Source: Pempheris klunzingeri | Taxonomy: Eukaryota > Chordata > Actinopteri > Acropomatiformes > Pempheridae | Length of the DNA: 64,000 nt | Direction: 5' to 3' | Assembly: GCF_042242105.1 (NCBI RefSeq) | Contig: NC_092035.1 | Location: forward strand, 2,682,083-2,746,082 | Shown: in pieces, positions 1-9,800 of the stretch | Layout: the number at the start of each line of letters is the position of its first letter | How positions within the stretch are numbered: position 1 is the first letter of the stretch | Program-made: the position numbers and the translations under genes | Notes under the pieces: generated by a model | The model's input: only the letters and a program-made list of their open reading frames with translations | Told to the model about the DNA's origin: nothing | Database searches by the model: none

Positions 1-160
1 TTAACTGTTCAATTTCAACACCATAAGCCAAAACAAGGTCAAGAGTGGGTTCATTTACACTCTGGGAGAAGCCAATTGAGTCCAATAGTGAGACAAAACC
101 AGTGCTGAGACTATCATTATCATCATCCACATGAATATTAAAGTCACCTACTATAATCAC
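1..160 (-). mobile_element. LINE (non-LTR retrotransposon) endonuclease fragment
   Basis: Read on the minus strand, this stretch is open and gives a peptide beginning VIIVGDFNIHVD and continuing through SLLDSIGFSQSVNEPT to LDLVLAYGVEIEQL. GDFN-x-H is the characteristic active-site strand of the APE-type endonuclease of L2/CR1/Rex-like LINEs. The fragment runs off the left edge of the window and stops near 160, so only a central part of the endonuclease is present and it cannot be a working element. The clade is inferred, not determined. Confidence 0.75.
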
Positions 161-271
161 TTTGTGGCTCATCCCACCCAGGACCAAGACGGAGCGCCTC
201 AGATGCTCATCTGTGCCCACTGCCATCGACTGTTTAACATCAGTTGAGAACTCAGTCTGCCATCAAGCTGA

Positions 272-438
272 CCCCCCCCCCCCCCCCTCCACCAAACAAC
301 ACTCACTGATCTCCCCCCTCCAACAAACAACACTCACTGATCTCCCCCCTCCAACAAACAACACTCACTGATCTCCCCCTCCAACAAACAACACTCACTG
401 ATCTCCCCCTCCAACAAACAACACTCACTGATCTCCCA
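272..438. repeat. C-run followed by about five copies of a 30-31 bp minisatellite
   Basis: A run of 16 C (272-287) leads into about five tandem copies of a unit that starts CTCCAACAAACAACACTCAC and ends GATCTCCCCC. The copies differ mainly in the length of the C tract that ends each unit. A short + strand reading frame here is made only by the repeat and is not a gene. Confidence 0.9.
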
Positions 439-439
439 C

Positions 440-1085
440 CTCTTGCACTGGACTGACTGAATATGCACATAACATTCTACCTATCAACCATACTATTATA
501 TTTTAGCATTATCATCATTGTTGTAAACTTTATTATTATGTCATATTGAACTATCATTAACATGGTTGTTATTGGAACTGCCAATATCATCATTATTAGA
601 TTGACATTATTGAGCCCCCATAGGGGAAAATTTACATATTACAGCAGCAACAGCGCCAGGGCAAGATAAGCAGTAATAGGGAGAAAAATAAAATAAAACA
701 GATAAATAAGCAATAGTAGATAAATATAAATTGCAATGAGAATAAATATTTACACTATAAACATAAATGTACAGTACAGAGAGGTATATGAAATGAGTGA
801 AAAAAATATTGTCATATAGTATATTATTATTACTATACCAGTAGTTATGGTTGATGGTAGTACTGTACTTGCACATATTTATCCTCCCATATTAAACTAT
901 TATACCAAACAGCAACACATCAGGCCTCCACACCTGCACTATTCTCACACCTGCTGCTAATTATATATGACCGCACTGCCATATTGACACTTTGCGCTTT
1001 TTAATTTTGTACTTTAATGTTGTACATTTGACTGTTGCAACACCTGAATTTCCCCCATGGGGATCAATAAGGGATTATTAAATGT
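440..1085 (+). mobile_element. AT-rich LINE-like 3' tail remnant
   Basis: This AT-rich block ends with 'cccccatggggatcaataaggg', which resembles the conserved 3' end of fish LINEs ('ggggatcaataaa'). A related ending is seen again at 22957-22975. No coding capacity is left. Short minus-strand ORFs here are compositional. The family assignment rests on recalled tail sequences. Confidence 0.5.
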
Positions 1086-1104
1086 TACAGCTGTTCGCAT
1101 GGTA

Positions 1105-1176
1105 GCTGTTTACATGTTAACATGGTTAGCTAGCGTTAGCTAATTAGCTAGCGTTAGCTAATTAGCTAATTAGCTA
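1105..1176. repeat. GTTAGC/GCTAGC tetranucleotide-like cluster
   Basis: Repeated and palindromic TTAGCTAGC / GCTAATTAGC words fill this stretch. The same vocabulary recurs just downstream of the first exons of zc3h13, rpl31 and chst10 (about 3265-3625, 14994-15045 and 17525-17790). Confidence 0.85.
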
Positions 1177-1199
1177 GCTTCTGACCACCATGTGTTTGT

Positions 1200-1790
1200 T
1201 TGTGTTTGTGTTCGGTCACTCAGCCTCAGACTGACCTCATTAACCAAAGCCAACTCCGTGTCTTCATGGTGTTTTCCTCCGGTAGTTTTCCAGTTTTCTT
1301 CTCCTCCTCCAAACATCTTTTTGAAGCAAAAAAACGAGCCGCAAAAAACGCTCCAACAATCCGCTCAGGTTCCGACGTCATCTGCTGCTGCGGAAGTGTC
1401 CTGACGTCATTTCCTGCGTTGCCAACTTGGTGACTTTCTTGCTAAATCTGGCGATTTACCAAATCCTCTTGGCAACACATCTGGTGACTTTTTCTGGTGT
1501 TATTGGAGACTTTTCCGGTGTTTTGGAGACTCTGAGGTTCACGTACCACTCTGTAGTCACTGTCCTCACCGGGCAGCGGGTGCTGCCGTTAGCCCCGCCC
1601 CCTCCCAAAGCGCTCACAGGTGCTGCGCGCAGCCGCAGAGAGGACAGAGGAGAGCCGCTCCACTCCGCGTGCACGCTGCTAATGAATCGCGCACGCGCAG
1701 AGCCGCCGCGGATCCCGCCCTGGATCTCAGAGCGGGATGTAGATGTGAATGTTTCTTCTCTGTCACTAAAATAAATCATTACATTTGAGC
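1200..1790. other. GC-rich promoter-like block, possibly a dispersed repeat
   Basis: The block holds two CRE-type sites (CGACGTCA at 1373-1380 and TGACGTCA at 1402-1409) flanking an ETS-type CGGAAGTG at 1391-1398, then a GC-rich stretch to about 1735. On the minus strand an ORF starting at the ATG at 1383-1381 stays open for 48 codons and reaches a good donor (ATGAG|GTCAGT, about 1236). That is what a divergent first exon would look like. Against this, the part around 1425-1735 (repeated 'tggtgac/ggagac' words) resembles dispersed fish repeats that I recall, so the whole block may be part of a transposable element. Confidence 0.35.
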
Positions 1791-2900
1791 CACAGAGCCT
1801 CAGTCACTTCCTCACCTGGAGGTTGTGATGAGGTGCTTTAGTGACACCAAACACACAATAGTCTCAACATCTCCCCCACCCACACTAGCATGCAAAACTC
1901 CACACAGAAAGATTCCAGGTTTACTTTACTTTTCATGAGCCATTCAGTGATGTGTGTTAGCACTGATCATGTGGGATAAATAAAAACAGTGTGAAGTGTG
2001 TGTACCTGCCCGTCGTGCTCTTTTCTGTCCAGGGAGCCTCATCTGGCCAGTTTTCATGAGCCAGAGCCCGTCTGCCCTGAGCCACGGCTCTGTGGACAAA
2101 TCTGGCAGTTTGAAAAGAAATGACACAGTTAGATTAAATCCACATGCAAATGACTTCAGACTGTTGATCCATCACTTTGAGCTGTTTCATTATTTCACTA
2201 TGTCAGACACTTTTAGTTGCCCATTTCAACCTCTTTGCTTGCTAACTAGTGCTCAGTCTTTAATACCCCTGCCATTCCCAAGACGTGGATGATGCTCACT
2301 TATGAAGCTTTTGAGGTTTCGCCAAACGCTATCACCGTGGCGACGTTGTGTTCACCATGAAACAGGAAATTGCTGTATCTTCAGTGTACATTATCCAATC
2401 TGTTCCAAACTTGTCATGATTAATAAGAGTCCCAGCCTGAAGACATCTGCATGCCAGTTAGCGACCACAGGACTTTTGTGCCAATCATCATTTGATATGC
2501 ATGAAATTTTCACGGTGTAGTCAACACTTCATATGCTGAAATATAGGACGTGATTAGTGGCTGTTCTCTAACGCCACATAGGGGACACATGAAGTGACAT
2601 GTAACTCCTTGATGCACTGTCCAAAATACATGAAAATAATAATCAAATTAATTGAATAAAGAAAAATAAAATAAAAAGAATAAAAACATCTACAAACATA
2701 GACTGGATGGACACTTTTTTCTACTTGGGGAATTTTATTTTGTAGGAGTTACCCGGAAGTGGCAATACCCTCTCGCATGGACCTTGTGGAGTGTGCTTGT
2801 CATGATATTTCACAGTATTAACTGTAAGAATATTCATTATTACAACACTGCGTACCAGATAATAATAACTACTTTTAACACCACAGTAATGAACACCTGC
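1791..2900. other. Intergenic stretch with nothing convincing
   Basis: I see no supported gene here. A minus-strand segment at 2106-2007 has an acceptor-like and a donor-like end, but nothing links it to other exons. The reading frames present are short and lack family resemblance. Confidence 0.5.
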
Positions 2901-2914
2901 ATCAAGGCAGACGT

Positions 2915-3170
2915 AATAACATTTAAGTCACTTCCGGTAGAAAATAAAAGCACAAACGGGATATCCGGTAGATGGCGGTGTCGTACAAAATTGCTTCCTG
3001 AAACCACAGAAGAAGAGCAGGGCATATGATGCGCACCCTCCGCCAACATGAAGGCACCCAGGGCAGTTTGTGCCTTTGATTTTAAAGAATAAGCCTTGTT
3101 ATTTCTACAAGTGCTGAATCCACTAACTGGACTAAAGTAGATGCGACACCGAATTATTATCTCGGGTAAG
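2915..3170 (+). promoter_or_regulatory. zc3h13: Probable zc3h13 promoter and first non-coding exon region
   Basis: A CACTTCCGG ETS-type site near 2930 is followed by AGATGGCGG near 2973, a YY1-like motif typical of housekeeping promoters. No TATA box is evident. A first non-coding exon could use the donor CTCGG|GTAAGG at 3166 or the stronger GCG|GTAAGT at 3398. The sequence alone does not decide between them, and the transcription start is inferred to lie at about 2.97-3.17 kb. Confidence 0.5.
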
Positions 3171-3821
3171 GCGGTTTTTTTCTTATCTACACGGAGCCGA
3201 TCACTTAGCAACCGGGGGCAGCTGGAAGGCCCCGCGCTAAGATAGAACAAGAAGTCATTAGCTCTTTGGTTAACTAACTTTAGCATTAGCCTCCGCTCGC
3301 CTCTTCCTTTCCAGCACGGAGGCATTTTACACAATGAACGTACACGCATACAAACATACTCGCGCGTGGATGTGAGACATGTAGCTAAACAACAGCGGTA
3401 AGTCGTTTCAGTTGGCTAGGAACTTTAGCTAACCTTAAGCTAGCTTGAGCTCGCTAGCGCAGGCAGCTGCACGGACAACAACAGGCCGAGTGTTAGCATG
3501 TGTTTATGTTTTGGATGTGTATGGAAAGAGTAAAACTACAGGCAGTCTAGTCTTTAGATTTCAAATTTCAGGAAAGTTTCTGTATTAAAATAGCCTCCTC
3601 GGTCCCAAGTTAGCCTGCTAACAGCTAAAATGTGCAGCTCGGCGCACCGAATGAATGAATGAATGAATTCAAGGCTGGCAGTTCAACACGAGCAGTGTAA
3701 GAGAATGAAAAATTGTTTTTAATGCCATTTAATCTAGAAATGTGTAGCTTCTTTGAATAAGCTCTAGATCTGTCTATGGAGCACTGATTATTCTGCTTAA
3801 GTCTGTGTGTGTGTGCTACAG

Positions 3822-3889
3822 ATGTATTGATGCAGATGATCACTTACAGATCCATTAAGCTTTGTTTGTCACGCGTCCAGTCCTGCAGA
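3822..3889 (+). other. zc3h13: Alternative in-frame start or 5' leader ahead of zc3h13 MSKI
   Basis: If the acceptor CTACAG at 3816-3821 is used, the exon begins ATG-TAT-TGA (3822-3830). The A of that TGA begins a second ATG (3830) that is in frame with MSKI and would add 20 residues. If the acceptor CCTGCAG ending at 3888 is used instead, neither exists in the mRNA. MSKI at 3890 is the conserved vertebrate start and is preferred. Confidence 0.4.
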
Positions 3890-6800
3890 ATGTCCAAGAT
3901 CAGGCGGAAGGTAACAGTGGAGAATTCAAAAACCATATCTGACAGCAGCAGCAGTAGCAGCACCACAACCAGCAGCACCAGCAACCCCGCCGCCCCCTCC
4001 CGCCGGCCCAGTGTGTTTGAAAGACTCGGCCCCAGCACTGGGAGTAATGCTGCTGATGTATGTATAACCTGTAATGCAAAAAGCTTCCATGGATCAAAGA
4101 ATATCAGTACCTCTATAGTATCCCTGCTGTCTCGCTTAAATGGATGTTCTATCTCTGTTTGTGTCTTTCAGAGTCACTGTAGAAATTGGCTGAAGACCGG
4201 TAATTGCAGTTACGGCAACACTTGTCGCTACACACATGGAACTCAACCACGCAAAGCATTTAGCTTTAGTCGGTAAGATGGTTTGTTTTAGTTTGAATTT
4301 ATTTTCCCATGTGATATTTAAGGTATGCACTTTCCAGGCCATGCGCTTTTAGTACTGTACTGTGTTTTTTGTTTCCCCGTCCACATCAAAACGAACAGCT
4401 CATTATTTATAGCGCCGTATTATTGACTCATAACATTTATGCATTTATGTTTGTGTCTTAATGGAGCAGGTCAGCCGAGAGACCCACAGGTGATCTGCGG
4501 GAGAGGATGAAGAATAAAAGACAGGATGTTGACCCAGAAAACCTGAAGCGAGACCTAGACGAGCCCACATCCCCCACAGTGAGAGTGAGTTCTTTGCTGC
4601 TTCAGTCTCTATTTTTTAAACTAGTCATCTGTTGACGAATGTGCAAGTGATGGCTGGCTTTTAAAATCTTTCTAGCACAAGGTAGTGTGGATGTCATCCT
4701 AACATCTGCTTGCATGTGTGTATCTATCTGCAGCAGAGAGACTCCTCCAGAGGCCGACACAGGGAAAAGGAGGATATAAAAATTACAAAAGAGCGCACCC
4801 CAGCCAGTGAAGAAGAGCCCACAGAGTGGGAAACCAACCGTGAAGGTTCAGTAGCTTGTTTTGTTGAAGTTTAAAGGACAAGTGACCTGATGATTTGTTG
4901 ATGTTGTAAAAGCTGTCGATTTGGGTTTGACTTGATAGATTCTAAGATTTGGACTTTATCTTAGAAGCCTTTGTGTTTCTTTTTTAAGACTCAGATATCG
5001 GTGACTACGACTACGAGTTATCCCTAGAGATGAAGCGACAGAAGATTCAACGTGAGCTCATGAAATTGGAGCAGGAGAACTTGGAAAAGAGGGAGGAGAT
5101 TGTCATCAAGAAAGATGAGACCCCCACCAAAACAAGAGCAACCGCCATGCCGAAGGTAAGTAGCTAATTTTTACCTTTTGTGAAACTGAATGAACTGTAT
5201 CTCCACCTTCAGGACATCTCGCTGCAATAGCTGTCATCTCTGTCCCTCAGGCCTCCCCGGAGCAGTTAAGCAGTAAAGATTCACCCTCATCCAGGAAGTC
5301 CAGTGGATCCCCAAAACACAAAGGTGGAGCCAAAGGCCCAGGCTCTGGGAAGAAGGAGAAGAAGTTGTCTGTGTCCTCACCTGTTTCAGAATCTGCCAGG
5401 TAGGAGTCTGTGGGGGGGTCTGATGACCAGCTGACACTGTGATAAAACTGCTCATACTCATGTACACTAAAATGCAATCTGAGAATTACCTTATTTTAAC
5501 ATTTGAGGAAAACGTCTTCTGTCCTTCTCCAACCAGGTCTACAAAAGGGAGCCACAGTAAGAAGAAAGGACCCCGCACCCCCAGTCCTCCACCCCCAGTC
5601 CCTCTGGATATTCCTGTGGTGGGGAAGAAACACAAAGGCAAGCATAAAAACAAGGAGAAGTCTGAGGAGAAGCAGAAGGACGGGAAAGATCGGGGACGAG
5701 ATACTGAAAAGCACAAGGAGAAGAAGGAAAAACGCAGGTACAGTGTGGATCTATCGTGGGTCAGAGTCAGACTGATGCGGAATAATATTAGCAAACTGTA
5801 GATTTAAATATTTACAATAATTACTATTAATATGACTTATCTTCAACTTTATAACACTCATAAGCTTTCAACATAATTCTGCTGTTTGCAGGGACAGATC
5901 AGACAGTTCCCACAAGGCCAAGCGATCAGTGACGTCCGAGGAGCGTTCTGGTAGTGTGTCATCTCCCTCTCGGGGCACTTCACCCCCAGCCAGGAAAAAA
6001 TCCATCTCTCCTAAAGCTTCGTCCCATAAGGCCCCTGCACTGGCCTCCCCTCCACGCAGGTTGGAACATGTGAACTGAGCAAAGTTCTTGCTCAAGGTTC
6101 TAATGACTACAAAACTATTGGACATGACAGAACTAATGTACCAATGATGAATGAACAGTACAGTTCAGCGCCAGAAAATGACCTTCCTTTGTCACTGCAG
6201 GTCTCCTTCTCCTCCACGTCGCCAGCGCACTCCAACCCCTCCCCGCCACCACTCACCTTCTTCCCACTCGGGTTCCTCTGCCCAGCGGCACTCTTCGTCC
6301 CCCCGTCGGCGTCGCTCGTCATCTCCCGCCTACCACCGGAGCACAGGAGCCGCGGCCTCTGCCTCCTCCCCTCAGAGTTCCCGGCGCTCCCGATCACCGC
6401 TTCCCTCCCACGACACCTCATCACCCCACCGCCGATCTGACAGATCAAGTCCCAGCCGGCGCCACTCCAGGGGGCGCGAGAGGAGCCGTGGTGAAAGAGA
6501 GAGGAGTCCACCGGCCCAGGAGCGCAGACATGAGCGCAGAGATGGTAACCTTGTGTTCCAGTACTGTGTATGTTTGTCAGGTTATTGTGGGCAAAAGAGA
6601 ATAAAATGTCCCTTCTGGGTGTTAAGCTTTGTGTCTCTCTTATAAACAGACAGCCGCAGCAAGAGGGAGAAGGACAGCATCCGCGACGACAGGGACTATG
6701 ACTCAGAGCAGGTCTCATCAAGGGACGCTCGGGACGACCGGGATACCAGAGAGGCTCGTGAGCGACGGGACGCTCGTGATCGAGGAAGGGAAGCGACCCG

Positions 6801-9800
6801 AGACTCTCGCGACCACAGAGACAGCAGGGACGTAAAGGACTCCAGAGAGAGCCGAGCGGAGACCCGCTCCAGTCGAGAGTCACTGGAGATTCGTGACCGG
6901 GAACGGGAGCGAGAGAGGGACCGGGAAAAGGAGAGGGAGAAGGAAAGAGAGAGAGAAAAGGAAAGGGAGAGGGAGAGGACTGACACCCACAGGAAAGAGG
7001 AGCCGGCTCAGGACGACAGGAATTATGGGAGGTGTCATGGACGTGAAGATGGCGGGAGAGCTGAAGGAAGGACGGAGAACAGGACAGACAGACCTGAGAG
7101 GAATGGACGAGGGAGAGGACGCGTTAATGAAACATCTGACAAAGGCAAGAACTGACTTTATATTTAGACTTCATTGGCATTGTTTGTTTTATGTGTGGCT
7201 ATAAAAAAATGTTACAGGAGCTTACAGCACATTATGCTTATTATGCTCCGTATCTAATGTATTACCATTGTAGCTCTCCTCAATGTGTGTCTGTGCTCCA
7301 CTCTTTTTTTACCAGGCTCAAACAGAAACTCCCGGGGTTCCCAACTGGAAAGCAGTCATGACAACTGGGAGTCACGGAGCAGTGCGGTGCGCGAACGGAG
7401 TGTGGAGAGGAGCACAGATCGCAGCGCCACCGAAAGAAGCTCCGAGCGGGGTTCAGACCGAGATCGCTATGAGGTTGACAGGAGAGGAGAGCAGACCAGA
7501 GACTCTTCCTACGACAGGAGAGGAGGCCACGGAGAGCGGGATCGCAGAGACAACCGAGAGAGAGGTGGGGCTGGGATTTGCTCTTTTTTTTTTTTTTTAA
7601 GTTTGCGAAATGGACCAAAAATGATGCACATATATCAAAAAATTGAATTAATTGAAATCTATGTAGAGTGAATTATTATTGTGGCTTTGTGTTTTCCCAG
7701 ATCAAAGAGCAGCCTCCCCAAATAGGCACCAGGGGAGATCAGAGGATTCTGAGAGGGAGGAGAGGAGGGAGGAACGCAGGACAGATAGGACAGAGGAGAG
7801 GCGAGAGGACCGGACCCGCGACCGGGAGCGAGAGAGAGAAAGGGAGAGGGACCGGGAGAGAGAGAAAGAGAAGGACAGGGAGCGAGAGAGGGAGAGGGAA
7901 AAGGAGCGAGAGAAGGAGAGGGAGGCCGAGAGGGAGAGGGCCAGGGAGAGAGAGCGGGAAAGGGAGAGGGAGAGGGAGCGAGAGAGGGAGAGGGAGCGCG
8001 AAGAGCGGGAGAGGGAGAGGGAGGAACGGGAGAGGGAGAGGAAGGAGCGAGAGCGGGAGAGGGAGAGAGAGCGGGAGAGAGAGAGGGAGCAACGGGAGCG
8101 AGAGAGACAGCGGGAATGGGAGGAGCGAGAGAGAGGACGTGAGGAAAGGCGGGAGAGGAGAGAGGACACCAGGGACGACCGGCCTGTTCGAGACACCCGG
8201 GAAGATCGCAAGACCAGGCATGTATCAGCCTCCTCAGTTCGTTTTCAAGTTCCCATTAAAGGAGGATTACTGCATTTTTATAAAAATACAATAACACAAA
8301 CAATTGAACTGATCATAGCCAGCATATTTAGTCATGTTTTGTGTAATAATTTTCCTGTTCTTTTAGTCGTAAGAGGGCCAGGGTGGAGAGCAGCCCGAGC
8401 CCCAGACCTTCGCCTAAGCGAACGACACGGGATCTCAGTCCTGCAGACAGCGACAGCTACAACAGCGCCGAAGAGAAAAGTGAGCGCCCGATTGGCCGAG
8501 GGCAGGCCAAGCTCCACCCACAGCCCCTCCTCCCCAGCCCAGTGTGTCCGCCTCCATCTGACAGTAGGGAAAATCTTTTTGAAAGGACGCATGTCTATTT
8601 AATGAGGAATGCACCTCTTGTATACTGCAAACACACTCTTTGTTAAAGGAAAGTGCACTGCTGTTTAAGTTTTATTTCTCTATGAATTACCTACATGTCT
8701 TGTCTTTTGGTTTTATGCATTCCAGTATTAGGTATCGTTACGGAAACAATATCAGTGTGACACGTACAGAAATGTACTAAAGTCAAATAACTCTTGAACA
8801 ATGCACGCTAACGGAAAGTGCACATTCTTATGAGCATTTACTTTGCCTTAAATGAAAGGGCTTGTTTTGCTTTCACAGTAAAATGGCAAATGCCTCCGAT
8901 GATGAACCTCAACGCATCTGCTGTCACAGCTGTTATTTGACTGCTTGTCTTAATGCTTAGAGAGTACTGTATGTGACTTGTTCTGTGTGCACGTACAGGT
9001 GGAGACAAGCACCGTCTGCTGAGCCAGGTGGTGCGGCCCCAGGAGCCCTTGTTACGTTCACCACCGAGGGCTGTTCCATCTGATGAGAAGTCCAGCCACT
9101 GGAAGGACGAGGAGCGCAGGGGTGCCGGGGACAAAAGGGAAGCGCGCAGCCGCCTTGACGACCTGGAGCCTCGCGGGGAACGAAGCAGAGGAGGCGACAG
9201 ACGAGGAGAGCACCTTGCAGACCCCCCGTCTGACTCCCGTAGCAGAGGGAGAGAGCAGCGGGAGCCCACGCCACCTCCACCCTCTTCAACTCTCGCCATT
9301 GGTAGCGAAGACAGAGACACTGCTGGCTCCCAGTCCCACGAGGAGGGCAAGAAGAAGACAAAATCGCAGAGGAAAGGCTTAAAGAAGGTTCGCAAAGAAG
9401 AGGACGTAAGCGGCGGAAATAGCTTGGCTGGTGCAGGAGATCGTTTCAACCCCGAGCCCCCAACCGGTAGCTCTGCAGATGGACCTCCACCTTTACACTC
9501 CCCCAGGAAAGGAGCCAAGAAGAAGGCGCTTGAGCGAAAGAGGAAACGGTCACGAGGAGGAGAATCTGATGTGTCTGATGAGGAAGCCTCAGCCCATCAG
9601 CCACATAGTAAGAGAAAGAGAGGCCCCCGGACACCACCGCCCTCTATGAGGCCTGATCACCGTGGTACTGCAGGCAATGCAGAGCCGTCCCCACTGTCCA
9701 AACTAGATAACTTCAGTGACTGGTCGGACGAGGAGGTCACCGAACGAGGAGGAGGACCACTGGAGACACAAGCCCCCCTGGTTGCTGCTGAGAGGGCACC

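Noticed and set aside
2007-2106. Minus-strand exon-like segment with acceptor and donor
   Set aside because: No second exon, no recognised peptide and no conserved partner; consistent with chance.
3808-4276. Unspliced 155-codon ORF through the zc3h13 zinc finger
   Set aside because: It reads through the intron at 4058-4171; the spliced form restores the conserved sequence between GSNAAD and SHCRNW.
6141-6200. Possible C/D snoRNA in a zc3h13 intron (AATGATGAA as C box)
   Set aside because: No D box CTGA at a suitable distance and no flanking terminal stem.
6107-6883. 258-codon minus-strand ORF across zc3h13 exons
   Set aside because: It runs through the introns and exons of zc3h13 on the opposite strand and owes its openness to RS-rich coding sequence.
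7702-8221. Two antisense ORFs (169 and 160 codons) opposite the zc3h13 repeat exon
   Set aside because: Both consist of Ser-Arg-Leu or Leu-Pro runs mirrored from the GA-rich coding strand and have no independent features.
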